This document shows positions 39,506 through 51,459 of a DNA stretch of 64,000 nucleotides, in pieces. This DNA comes from Sitta carolinensis (lineage: Eukaryota; Chordata; Aves; Passeriformes; Sittidae). The stretch spans positions 10,892,501 through 10,956,500 of the forward strand of contig CM063288.1 in NCBI GenBank assembly GCA_032173965.1, written 5' to 3'. Each line of letters opens with the position of its first letter. The stretch's first letter is position 1. The translations under genes were made by a program, and so were the position numbers. Below the pieces are notes generated by a model that ran no database searches, was not told where the DNA came from, and saw only the letters and a program-made list of their open reading frames with translations.

Positions 39506-41442
39506 AAAAGACTCATGCCCTGACAATAAATAAGAGAGGGACTGTGGGCGATCCCTGAATGCTGGGGTGAAGCGTTCATTGCACTGGGGTGAAGGCACGA
39601 GGCAAAGCAGAATTATACCCTGTCCCCCTCGGGCTGCCATGGCATGTCCTGTCTGGGAGATGGGCAGGCTGAGTGGGTTTGTGCTGACATGGGCACTGAA
39701 GTTGCAAATCTCATCTTTGGAGATGCTCTGAGTGTGCAGACCTCCTGCCTTTCCCAGAGGAGCAGCTCTTTGCCCATCCCTGCCACTGCCACTACAGTCA
39801 GGGAGGCCCATGAGCTGAAAAGAGACAAGAGGATGGTGGCAGAAGTTGTGCTCTACAAAATACCTGTGGCGCAAATTTCACCAAATCCAGTGTAGCCTGG
39901 ATTTATTGACCTTTTTCTGTCAGAGGGCTGTAGGGATTCACTGTGTGGAGTAGAAAAGAGGAGAAAGATGACCCATCACTGGCCCTTGGGGCTGTGCAGA
40001 GTGTCAGAGGACAGGCTTTCATGAGGGACAGGACAGATAAACTTGGACAGATATTATTTTTGGATATTTTAATCTCTTTTTAACGTGTCTGCATTGGGCC
40101 AAGGAGAGGAATAGCTAAGGCAGTAAAGATGCATCAAGATGAGCAAAGAAATAATTGGAATGATATGTCCTGTCTGAGATTTCAGTTTAACCGGGGATTT
40201 GAGCTCTTGTCTCTCATCTGCACTGAAACCTTGACATTGATTTCTCAAGCCCATAGCCATTCTAAGCAGACAGTCTAATAAGAACAGCTCTTTATATAGC
40301 ATTTAACTGTATCTAAATGGCTTAGGTCCAGGGCAAGTTCCAGCATTGCAAAGCTCCGCTAGTCTGGGCTGTGCCTGGGACATGCAGAGTTTCAGCAGTC
40401 TGCATGGGGACTGTCCCTAAGCACTGGTCATACTCTGGGCTTCACAGTGAAAATCTGCAGCTTGGGAAAAACTGGAGGCTTGGATTTGGCACCTCCAGTA
40501 AAATTAAACATTTCATTTCATTAAAACACTTCATAACTGCTGTACTCTCACAGGCAGTTATGAGCTTGCTCTTGGCATACAGCTGACCTGCCCTTGCACA
40601 TGGCACTGTTTTATATTAGGAGTGTGGGGTTCTTTTTGTAAATAAATTTGCAGCAGCTAATTACTGGGAATTACTAAGGGAATTACTAAGTTAGAATCTT
40701 AAAATACTGAAAAAAAATGAACAAGGCAGCCTGGGAAGGGCTAAGGTTTTTCAGTGTTATCCACTGTCTCAATATTGTTCAGCTCTAGGGCTCTGACTTC
40801 TGTTGCCCTTGATCAAGCTGGCATTTACCCACTGACTCTGACTCCTGTAAGATAACAACTCAGGAATGCACATGACACCGATTTCCCTCAACTTTTCAGC
40901 ACACAGAGCTCCACACATTTGATGAATGCAATTGGATATGGGAGATAGAGAACATAGTGAAGGATATGAGTTTTTTATGATGTTCTTTTTTCACCTTGGT
41001 TTGGTCATTTGTTATTTTCCACTTCAAGTTTGAAACCATTATTTTCACGTAGACTTGAATATCCTTATGACAATAAGGAAAAGAAGATGGAACTTTACCC
41101 CAAATACTGGTTACAGCATTCTAAGGAACACTGAAGTCTCTTGGACTGTGGTAAAATCTCCTGGGGAAAGTGGCAGAAATCCAGATACTTGGCACATTTT
41201 ACCACTAGTCCAGACAAAACACTAGTAAATGTACTCTGCTTTGGCACAGAATAGGCTGTGGGATGTTATGAATCTTTCCTGTATGCAACTTTTTATCATT
41301 TCATGACCATAATGAGTGTGAAACTTGAATTTACTCATCTGCTGATTGCACAGCACGTAGGGCTATAGAGGAGCATAGGACCCTATCATGTATCTTTGTT
41401 TTAAGATTTTTTTTTCCAACTAGCTTGAGATCATTGTTTGGA

Positions 41443-41600
41443 TAATTAGTATATGAAAATGGCCATATTGGCTCAGACTAGAAGTCTGTCTAGTTTAGTG
41501 CCTTCTTTCTAGGATTAGCCAGTAATGGCTGCACTGGGAGTAGTAGAGTATGCATAAAGTGAGATTTCCATGACTGTCTTTTCCAGTTTCCAGCAAGGAT
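41443..41600 (-). mobile_element. Old CR1 LINE fragment, minus strand
   Basis: ATGGCCATATTGGCTCAGAC followed by GAAGTCTGTCTAGTTTAGTGCC and later a GCCAGTAATGGCTGC segment matches the reverse-oriented 3' region of old CR1 subfamilies (GGCCATACTGGGTCAGACC, GGTCCATCTAGCCCAGT, CAGTGGCC type). It is strongly diverged and its ends are vague. Confidence 0.7.
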
Positions 41601-41818
41601 ATCTGACAGTGAAAAAGTCCTTTTGCCTTTTGTGCATTTCCCACAACAACCGTCTCCTATCTAAGGAAGTTTGGCTTTGAGTTTAAGTATATCCGAAAGC
41701 TATACAAAATGCATCTCCCTGGCCTTCACATCTCTGTGCTGTCCTCAGTTTCTGGATATTTACTGGGAAAAAAAAGATCATTTAATTCAGTGGCCAAAAA
41801 TATAATGTGAAGCTTCAT

Positions 41819-41842
41819 CATCAGTAATTTTTATTACTGATG
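41819..41842. repeat. Perfect 10-bp hairpin with TTTT loop
   Basis: CATCAGTAAT and ATTACTGATG are exact reverse complements around a TTTT loop. Confidence 0.9.
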
Positions 41843-43493
41843 TGTGGTTCATACAACATGTCCATCATGTGAGATGCCACTGTACTCAGTGGTGTACACC
41901 CTGTCGTATGCTTGTGCTTAATGACTAACTGCTATGCTGCCCTTAGCTTTAAATGATTTCACAACTCTTCCTTCTGCCAGTCCCATTTTTTAATTTAACA
42001 TTATATTTGCTGTGTTTTTAAAAACAGCCACCCTCCATAGTAAAGTGCTGCAGAACCTCTTTTGGAGAGCTGGAAAGGGATTTTATATATCACTGCATAA
42101 AATCTGCATATACATGGGGATGGAAAAAATGTGAAATGTTGTAATGTCTCACTCACACTGGTTGGGAAACCAAGTCCCTAGAACTACCCTGAGCCCTGAA
42201 TGCCACTGCTATTTTCAGTCAGAGGCATGGAGCTGCTGCTGAGGACGTGCAGAATGGATGCAATGGCAACTCATCTTTATGCATGTTTAAAATCACTGAG
42301 AAATACAGTTAAGAATAAAACATAAGATCCATTTTTCAAGCCAACTGTTTCCCATTTGTGGTGTAAGCAGTCCCTTACTGCTCTTGTGATGCCTGAAGAC
42401 CTTTATGAATTTCTTCTAGCTCCTGACGTCACAATATTGTCCTCTATATTGGAGTTTGCTCCATGCCATGAGACTGTCAATGTGCATCAGTACCTCATGT
42501 TACCTGCCATCAGCCTGCCTATTTCAGGTCAATGAAAGTGTTTTAGAGACTCCAAACAAAAATATAGATGTATCAGACACTGCAGGTGTTGACTGTTACA
42601 CTAACTTTATGAACAACATCTGCAAGGATTGAAAATCTCATTATCTCATTATGTGTGAATTTAATCAGAATCAGCTTTATCACAAGATAAGATTTAAAGG
42701 TAGGATACTCTTATTTGTTTGAAACAGTGTGTTTGCAATAATCGATCAAAGTTACATAGGAAAATACACTATGCATGTCAATAAGATTAAATATGGCAAT
42801 ACAGATTTTCTTCAGCTGTAGCATCATCTTGGGGATCTTGTGGCACGGGCTAATTAATCCTCCATCCTCTGCCTCAGGCCTGGTAGGCCTGGGGGAATTT
42901 TTAGAGCTGTACCTTTACTGCTACTGTTGTTAAAAATGCTCACGTAGAAAAGGCATGACTTTCCTCTCCTCGCCTGAGAGCAAATACTCCTCCTCTTTAG
43001 CTGTGCCTCAGCTCTTGCGACAGGGAGCTATAGCATCCCATAATAATGAAGGCAACCGACTCACTTCTCACCATTTTCCCATTTAAATTATTCTAATGTT
43101 ACCTCAATTAGCACTTTCCTGGCAAGACCTTTATACTGGCTTGTTTTATTTCAAGACGTTTAAAGCAGCAGTGGTCAGATATATGAATCACATTAGAACA
43201 GTGTTAATTGCCCATGTGTTTTCGTGGTGACTGACATTGGCCTTTCCTTAGCAATCTCTTGAATTTGGCATGGAATTTACCGTGGAAACGTTATGAAATT
43301 GAGGAGGGAGGTGTCCACACTGGGGGAAACATTTACACCTGGGATATTTGAAATTTCATGTTGCCAGTGCCAGCCATTGCACCCTAGGTGCTTTGTAAGA
43401 TGCACACCCCAAGGGTACACAGATATAGGTATTTAGGGAGCTGTGCATTTCCCTTTTTTATGTTTGTAAATTGGGGTGGGTTTTTTGATTTTT

Positions 43494-43518
43494 GTTTGGT
43501 TTGGTTTGGTTTGGGTTT
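43494..43518. repeat. TTTGG simple repeat
   Basis: Four to five TTTGG units just upstream of the SEMA5B ATG exon. Confidence 0.8.
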
Positions 43519-43623
43519 TTGTCCTGTTTGTGGAATATTACCTTATGTACTTAAGCACAAGTGGGGTTGGTAGGAAAGGGGAACTCCAACCTTCCCCATG
43601 TTGCACGCTCTGAATAAGCATTT

Positions 43624-43657
43624 GCCTTTCTGAAAGTGAAGCCTTTCTGAAAGTGGA
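43624..43657. repeat. 17-bp tandem duplication before the exon
   Basis: GCCTTTCTGAAAGTG occurs at 43624-43638 and again at 43641-43655 (period 17). It lies 16-50 bases upstream of the presumed splice acceptor of the ATG exon, in the branch-point zone. Confidence 0.85.
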
Positions 43658-43673
43658 ATTATTTGTATTTCAG

Positions 43674-43725
43674 GTATCCTTTGTGGGCCTATCTTGGAAG
43701 CTAGATCTGCAGCAGCCCTTCAGTC
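43674..43725 (+). other. SEMA5B: Presumed 5' UTR part of the ATG exon of SEMA5B
   Basis: The 52 bases between a plausible 3' splice site (ATTTGTATTTCAG, AG at 43672-43673) and the ATG. They contain the in-frame TAG. The existence of the acceptor implies at least one upstream non-coding exon that I cannot locate. It is inferred from the splice-site pattern only. Confidence 0.5.
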
Positions 43726-43879
43726 ATGATTGTTTCAAGATTAAAGGCCATTTCCCTGTCATTGCCAAGCCTTTTTCTTCTTGCTTTTCATCTCTCATCA
43801 TCACAGAATGTACCTGAATACACTGAAGCTGAACATCAGCAATGTGTTAGGAAAGAACATCCCACAATTGCTTTTGAAG
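43726..43879 (+). CDS. SEMA5B: Semaphorin-5B, first coding exon (signal peptide)
   Basis: This exon encodes residues 1-51 and the first base of codon 52 of semaphorin-5B, a transmembrane axon-guidance protein with an extracellular Sema domain and thrombospondin type-1 repeats. Residues 1-27 form a signal peptide with a hydrophobic core (LSLPSLFLLAF) and HLSSSQ near the cleavage zone, followed by an acidic linker and CVRKEHPTIAFE. Human SEMA5B, from memory, has SHLSSSQ and KHPTVAFED at the same places. The start is fixed by an in-frame TAG eight codons upstream (43702-43704), and the ATG has a G at -3. The exon ends GAAG before a GTAAGA donor (phase 1). A likely acceptor, TTTGTATTTCAG, puts the exon start at 43674, leaving 52 bases of 5' UTR in it; a weaker CAG lies near 43712. 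The reading frame stays open to 43962 beyond the donor, but that part no longer resembles SEMA5B. Confidence 0.92.
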
Positions 43880-44702
43880 GTAAGAGCTTCTATTCCTGTT
43901 TCAGATTCCAATTGGATGATCCATTTAGGTTTAGTCTGTGCTGTTTTTCCTTACAACTGTGATCCACGGGCCAGGGGAAGTGGCCTGACAAATCATTTTC
44001 CCTTTGATGCTTTACAGTGTTTTAATTCTGAGGTTTCACAGCAGTCACTTAATTCAGGCAGTTTTGGGACTACTGGCCTAAGAATCTCAATTTTCTACTC
44101 TGTTACAGGCTCCCTGTAATCTTGTGCCATGCTGAAACTGTTTCGGTTTCCTTTTCTCTATCTGGTTTCAGTAATGCCTCACCTGGCTTGCTGGAGCCAG
44201 AAGAGAAAGTGAAATAAGTGAAATGTGATAGAGAATTTGGACACGCTTGAATGCAAGAGAAGTGAGTTATTTCAAATTGCAGGGAGTGGCTGTGCTTTTG
44301 TTTGTAGAATTCCTGGTTTGGTTTGGTTTTGTTATATATTTGTCACCTGGGCTAGTAGTTTTTCTGTTGTTCATCTTGGGCGTTTAACTTGAATGTGAGA
44401 GGGGTCCTTTGTCTTGCAATGGCCAATTCTTTTCCTGTTCTTTTGAAGCGTGGGACTTCTCCTGTACTTATCAGATTTTTCATGAATGTACATGTCATAT
44501 ACTCCTCTGTTGTTGTCTGGATAATCTGCCCACTTATCCACACAACAGCTAGATCTTTATATTGGTACAACTATTATTTGAAAATTCACTCCAGATTAGT
44601 GTGTTAAACTAAGCGTGCCAGCATCAGCAGCTGCTGAGTCTCCTTGCTAAAAAGGGTTTCCTCCGAAATGTTGGAATATCGATTTTAGTTCCCATTTAAG
44701 AC

Positions 44703-44798
44703 TTTGTAATGCATCTCCAGTTACATTCTTTGCTAAAGGCAATCAAGTACCTTGCAATGTGTCTCTAGTTAGGTTCTTTGCTAAAGGCAATTTAGTTG
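44703..44798. repeat. Diverged 48-bp tandem duplication
   Basis: TTCTTTGCTAAAGGCAAT occurs at 44726-44743 and 44774-44791 (period 48), and the flanks also align (CTTTGTAATGCATCTCCAGTT against CTTGCAATGTGTCTCTAGTT, with a few substitutions). It is an older duplication than the one at 37863. Confidence 0.88.
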
Positions 44799-47700
44799 TG
44801 GTTTTGTGACCTTTGAGATAGGGTTTCCAGGAAGAAAGTAGTCAAAGGCTTCCTTGCTGACCTTTCAGGCTTCTTCTAGAGAGCTTTACATTCTTCACAG
44901 AGGAGGAAACTCTTGTCTCTTAATTTGGAAAGTTTAAGAGATTTCTTTTCTGTTTTCCATTATCCATGCCTTCAAGGTTTAAGTGGATTAAAATAAATTA
45001 GCAGAATCTTTAAGCCTACTTGATATGGCACTGGCTCTAACCTTGCTCTGGTAAATAAACCTTGATTTTAATTGCTAAATAAATCTAACAATCTGTTTTA
45101 ATTGGGGAGGGCGAAAAGGAGAAGCCCTTGCTGTTAAAAAACAGTGAAATTCAATTCAGTAGATTAAAAAATAATGAGAATATTATAGGTATGGAAAAGA
45201 GAAAGAGTGTTGCTCTCTCTATTATAACCAGGAGACCAAAGTTTGAGTTTACAGAGGATGTGTCTGTGCAATCCTGCACTGAGGTAAATCATTCTGCAGG
45301 GAATATTAAAAGCCCCAATTCTTGAAGTTGAGGAATTGGTGGGCATTTCTTGGCACTCAATACGAGTGTTACTCTGCAGAATTGATGGCTGTGTAAATAC
45401 AATCATAATCTGCCAGTTTGCTTTGTTTTAATAAGGCATGAATATTTCACAGGAAAAGAAATCTGTCCTCCTCTTTCACTGTTCTTGTTCCCTTCCTCTC
45501 TTCAATGATAGAGGGCAAAAACTGGTGAGTTGATTAGAACCTGACAATTGTGCAAAAGAAAGTTTGAAATTGCTGATGCATCAAGAAAACCACCCAGATT
45601 ATCATTTGAGTTGCTTAAACTCGAATTAGATTCAGAGTTACGTTTTTTCACAGCACCTATTTCCTTGTGATTATTCATGATACAGTTTAATATGTATTTT
45701 CTGCTGCAAAGCTCAACTTTGAAACAGAAGTTCAACAGAAAACTTCAACAGAAAATACACAGGAATTAAATTAAAGGCACCTTTTGTCCACTGTTTTTAA
45801 GGTCTGGTGAAGAGGGCTCACGTGCCCAAAACCACACCTCAGTTCATATTCTGATTTCTCTTAAAGCTATATCCTGTTCTGATGCCAGCACATGCAGGTT
45901 TAGGCTGCAGTGGTAAACAAGTAGGGGAATCTAAATTTTATGTGGTGTTCCCAGATTGTTCTGAGGGTGTCTCTGCTCAGCAGTGTGGCTCAGGGGCTTT
46001 CTGTGGGTCTCCAGAGGCATCGACTCATGAATAACAACCTGGTACACAATGGGAGTGTGTAATGGCTGAAAGAGTGACCCAGCAGAGCCCTTCTGATGCT
46101 CCTGCTGCCAGGGGAAAGGATTATGTTACACCAGCAATTTTCTGTGGATGTGCCATAATAATAATAAGGCCTCTGACCATTCAGTCATACAGGGTACATT
46201 AATTTACTGCCAGAGTGAATAGGTTAACAAAACAGTTTATGTTACAAAGGGGTTGAATAGCTTCTTTTTCACAACTTTGCTAACCAGGCTTCCCATCGCC
46301 AGACAAATGGAATGCCATAGCTGGTTTTGTGCTCTTTAGTCTTCAGTTCCCACTTTGCTTGAGCTCAGTCTCTTTTTATTATACTTTACCCTAGATTATA
46401 TTCTTAACATCCAGTTGATTGGATAATATCCTTGTTGTACAAGAATCCAAGTAAAACTTCTTTCTGCCTATTTTCCCTTATTTCTTGAGAATTCTGTATT
46501 TTTTATATTGTTTTTATTGTATCTCATCCACACTAGTCAATCATCTGTTTGAACTGGTATCTCTTTGTCTTGCTATGAGAGTGGGTAAGAAAGATAGAAT
46601 CCAGTATGTCCTATTCATTTAAGCAGAAAGGAGACTATGTATATAAAATGCTTTTTACTTCAGCTGTGTTCAGATCTGAAGAAATGCCTGTTTCTTTATA
46701 GACTCCCTTCCCAAAATCATTTGTGCCATTACTTGTGATGCAGAGAAAATGGCCTAGACAAGTGGAGGGACATAAATTCTGGTTCTAGATATACATATTT
46801 TAAATGATAACGATAACATTTGCTCTGTCAGGAGAGATGTGGGCTGGGGAGTGTTCGATGGTTTATCCTCACAGCCTGCATGGAGATCCTGAGGAACATG
46901 ACAGGAATTTTGTGCTGCAAACACTGTCCTTTGTGTTTGCACAGTACCAAACTAACACAACAGTGCCCAGTTTCCCTGGGGCTTATAAATGGTGCTCATC
47001 ATGCAGTTCACCAGCAATAATAACGTACCCAGTTTGGGCTTTTCATAATTAGATTTTTCTACTCTGTGCTTATAGGAAATCCAGTTAAAGTTGGATTTCC
47101 CCTTTTTAGATCAATAAGAAAATGATCTTCTACTTCCCAGGAGGCTGTTTCTGGTGTCTTACTACCTATTTGACTGTTAGTGGGTAGCTACATTAAGGAT
47201 GTTGCATGCTTGTTTGTTTTTCAGTGAGTTGGGAATTTAGTGAAACAAGTCAAGTGTATTCTTAGTGCATCCCTTTTTATTTATACATGCATGTACACAT
47301 GCATCCAAGTCCCATTTAACAAAACAGTTTGTCATCCCAGCACAGCTCCCTGTGGTCCACTCTGGTAAGCCAAACACCAGAAAATTTGTCACTACTTCTT
47401 GTCGATCATGTTCATATTTCTCATCTTTTCTGTATGGATCTCACTGCAAATAGATCAGTGCCCGCATACGCAATTGGGCTGTGCCTGTGTCATACTGTCC
47501 TGGTTGCCAGCACTATGGTTATACAGCTCCTTCTTGGATATAAAGCATCTTTGCTATTCCTTAATGACATTTGGAGTGTGCCTTTGTAATGTGCCTCTTG
47601 GGAGAACAAGAAACATCTTCCACACCAATACTGTATAAAGTTTGTTATTTCAAGAGCCAGAGCCATGAGGGACATGCATTCATGTTTGTAATGGCTGCAG

Positions 47701-50700
47701 AGTGTTTGGCTTCATCTTGTTTACTAAGGTAGTGCTTAAAAGTTTGCATACTTATCTGTGTTACATGAATCATTTGGATGTTCTCAGCTTCACTGGAAAT
47801 GGGTTGTAGACAGGTTTCCACTTGCAGTTCCTACCATTATTTATTTCTCATTAATTTCATCTATTAAATCAGTATGCTGAGGAAAAAGTATAGTAACTTC
47901 CCTCATTTTTCTCTGTTCTGTCTCCCAGGGCTTTTTCCCCTGGGTCATGGCAGTTAGGGTAAGCTGGAAGAACACAATTTGTTGCTGCTTTAATAATTGC
48001 AGCCTGTCTTCACCCATAAAAAACACCTCAGCTGATCCCATGCTGAGGTACAGGACAGAGGTGGACTTGGTTAAAAAGCTTATATCTCAGATCTGCTTGG
48101 GACTGCAAATCTCAGCTTTGCAGACTGTATCATCATGGCCAGTGGTGAGTTCTCAAAGTGTGGCATTTGATCCATTGTCTAATCCTTAGTCTCTCCTAGA
48201 TGCAGACAAGTTGCTCTGTCTGTTGTCTCAGGTTTTCAAAGTGATTTAGTTTGGGAGTGCTTAAATCTGGGGATCTACTTCAGACTGTCTATAATTATTA
48301 CCTCCTATCAGATAAATGTGATTCAGGTGACTTGAATGTAGCTTGCTATGTATTTACTCAATATTTTATTTCTTTAAACAACATTTTATTGAAATGTGGA
48401 TCGCTTCAAACACAGAAACCTGTGGGGAGCAGCTAAATGTTTTCTTGTATTGAAAGCAAAAGCTATTTTAACTTTGTGGGCTGAAGGATAATAAGGTATG
48501 ATTTATTTGTTTAGAAAGTCCTTGACATTTCACCAAACACCCCCACTATTGTTGAATTGGTCACTAATACATTATTCCCTTTACTGTATACTGATGGGAA
48601 AAAAAGCACATTAGCATTCATCAACTCCAAAGGCCAGCTGGGAAAGCCCCATAGGAAATTCTGGTCAAGATTTACACTTTTCTTGAGCAAGTGAGATTTT
48701 GACAATTCAAACCAAAATTTTAGTTAACAAAGAATGAAGAGTGTGAGGTGAGGTATTAGAGGTCTATCTGTGTAAGCTTTAAGGCATGGCACAACACATT
48801 ATGGGAGAATTGTCTTCTAGCTCATGGCCTTGCTGCTCTTGGTTCTCTATACATGGAGTCCAAACATTAACTAATAATGGAGTTTTGACTAGAAACTGCT
48901 GGAATCCTGTGGGTGCTTCAGAATATTTGACCTTCAGTGCATTTCAGTATGGATTTTGTTTCCATTAGGAAGCAAGGCTTCCTTTTTAGCAATTTTCCTT
49001 TTAATCTTGAAGAATAGAACTGTGGTAAATGGAAACTAGAACTTTCTTCTTTAGATTTGATTTAGAATTTGTTTGAAAATTAAGACTGATAAATCCATAA
49101 ATATATAGTAGTTAGGGAAATAATTGCTCTCTTTTCAGAAGGAAACTTCTGAAAATTACACCCAACTGCTCTCAATATATTTTTTATTCCATAATAATAT
49201 TTACAACAGTAATGATGCTAGTTCTTTAAGACTTCCTCATTAATGGTGTCCAAGGCACTTCACAATTAATTGCAATGAGATTTGATTGAAAAAATTACTC
49301 AGTGTGCTGTTTCTTGGGACCTCAGGAAGAATGGGAGGGTTGGAAGAATGCCCTTCATCCACAAAATGCTTTGGATAGAATGAATCATGACAAGCAGAGG
49401 AGAAAAGGAAGACTTTGCAGTGAAGCTTCAGGAAGTGAAGCAATCAAATAACTTACATATGGGAGTGAGGGAAGGTAAAACTCTTAAGAGGTACAACAGC
49501 TCAAGTGGAGGAGCAGCCTCTTACCGTGAGTGGTGGTGCTCATGAGAGGAAGTCATCCTCAGCAGCAGGACTGAGTGAGGTAGACCCACAGCGTGGAGGA
49601 ACAGGTACTCAGCTCAGCATTACGCATGCATGGACCAAGGTAATGGAAAGCTCACATGAGCAGCAGAGCAAGTGATTGGTATTTTGCAGAGGTACCACTG
49701 GTGTAACGGAGACAAATGGCAGCACGTGCATGGTCCTGTCTTTGGCACAGGGGTTGGATCTGGGACATAGAGATGGGCAGCCTTTTGTTCAGATCTCAGG
49801 CACACATCAGAGAAAGGGAACAGAGTGGAAATCTAAAGTGAAGTCTTATCTTCTTTTTCTGTGGTTCAATGCAAACAAAGACATCCCTTGGAGAGACCTC
49901 ATTTTCAATTTCAAATCTTACTAATATAGTTCCCTAACTGAACAAGCTTGTGATACAGTAGTGGTACAGCAGACCTCATTTATTTAGCACATCTGCTTCT
50001 GGTCAGTGTTAATATATTACATTCTCCTAAAACCTTCCATTCAAGGATGACATTATGCTTTGATAAAGTTCACTTTAGTACAAACAATCTCGTAAGAAAT
50101 ATTCTTGTTTTATCACACAGGGTTCACCCTGGAAAGCCCACAGATAGTCTCGGCTCAGTCAGGTTCTGAATATATACTTCTCTTGAAGTCAGTGGGGTTG
50201 TTTATTATTAGCCAGTTTCCATTTTAAAATATTGATTCTTATGAGAACAGCCTAATTTCAAAACTCTTTCAGGAATTTACAGCCTGTGCTGTCCTTCCTT
50301 TCTGTAACTGCCTCATGGTGGGAGCTTTGTCTGCAGAAGACAGGAGTCCTTGTAAGCCTGGAAGCTACACAGCACAAACTGCATTAAACTGGGCATCTCC
50401 ACCTCAGTCTTTGGCTAGCCAGCAAAGAGGATCACCTTCTGCTTCAGATGTTCACCACAATCAGACACTTCTGCTTCTGTGGCAGATCTGGTTACCTGCA
50501 GGAAAAATTCAAGGAGAGTTTAGTCTTGCTTTTTCTGCCCTCTCCTACCTTCTCACTAGTGAAAACAGTTGTTCTGAATATTGCACCACCTCTGCTGGCA
50601 CAAGGGGCTGATTTAGACATGTAACTGTAAGGATAGTGAAAAAAATTTGCCTCCAGGTGTGGAGGAGGCAGACTGAAGGATTCTTGAATGATGACAAAGG

Positions 50701-51308
50701 GGTGTTGCTTTCTTCCCCCATCAGACTGCAGTGGTTGTAGGAGCCAGGATGCAGCTTGCTTTCTTGTCTGAAAAAGAGGGATTATACTGATGAGAATGTC
50801 ATAGGAAGCTGCAAGTGATGCATGAGCACTCACTTCATCTTTCTTGGTGAGGGAGATTGCGTGACAGCTGCGGGGCTTGTCTCAGTAAACAACAGATCAC
50901 AATACTTGAACACCCCGCAACGTCCTCAGGAGAAGCAGAAGTCTCTGCTCGCTGTAGGGCTGTGTGTGTGGCACTGCTTAGCCAAGTTTCACCCGCTGGG
51001 GGTGGGGCGCAGAGCCCGCGACACCGTACAGTGCTGTGTCGGGGTGCAGGCAAGGTTGTTAAGGAGGGGAGGAATTATCAGGGTTGTGTTTGTCCCAGCT
51101 GACAGCCAGCTGAGGAAGGCCAAACCCATTCTTTCTATAAAGTCCTGTGCTATATAGACACATGCCTTGGGTCCTGTAAATCTCAGGCAGGGCAAATGGA
51201 CATGCTTATATCTCGTGGACACACATCCCTATTCACCACTCTTGCAGCACTGTGGCATTCCCTCTTGCTCTTTATTGGCCGTGGCCAAGGAAAACCTGAA
51301 ATGGTGTA

Positions 51309-51459
51309 TTTGAGTCACCATCCCTGGAGGTATTTAAAGGAGTAGATGTGGCCCTTAGGGGTGTAGTTCAGTGGTGGACTTGGTAGTGCTGAGTTAATGA
51401 ACTTTATGGCTGAACTTGATGATCTCAGAGGTCCTTTCCAACCTAAATGATTTTATGTT
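51309..51459 (+). mobile_element. CR1 LINE 3' fragment
   Basis: GAGTCACCATCCCTGGAGGT, TTTAAAGGAGTAGATGTGGC, TTCAGTGGTGGACTTGG, TGCTGAGTTAATG, AACTTGATGATCTCAGAGGT and CCTTTCCAACCTAAATGATT follow the CR1 3' end in order. The terminal repeat is decayed (ATTTTATG). An extra ACTTTATGGC-like insertion separates GTTAATGA from the GAACTTGATGA block. Inserted in the SEMA5B intron in sense orientation. Confidence 0.93.

Larger units (their letters stand above)
24434..43673. other. Non-coding region upstream of the first coding SEMA5B exon
   Basis: No coding exon is recognisable in these 19 kb on either strand. It holds old repeat relics (26603-26896, 39419-39505, 41443-41600), microsatellites, a perfect 44-bp tandem duplication (37863-37953), several short perfect hairpins, and ATTA-rich unique DNA. 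The minus-strand frame at 39341-39874 (177 codons) overlaps an old repeat and resembles no protein I know. The stretch is probably the intron before the ATG exon of SEMA5B, since that exon has an apparent upstream splice acceptor, but the position of the first exon is not visible. Confidence 0.65.

Noticed and set aside
39341..39874. Longest open frame of the window, 177 codons on the minus strand
   Set aside because: No domain, signal peptide or family resemblance, no splice context, and part of it runs through an ancient interspersed repeat (39419-39505). Consistent with chance.
1..43673. Exons of PDIA5, the expected head-to-head neighbour of SEMA5B in mammals
   Set aside because: No thioredoxin-type CxxC motif or other PDIA5-like segment is visible on the minus strand. 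The neighbour must lie beyond the window or the order differs.
43880..43962. Open-frame extension of the SEMA5B ATG exon past the donor
   Set aside because: Similarity to SEMA5B stops exactly at the GTAAGA donor, and the downstream exon restores the expected sequence in phase, so the extension is intronic.
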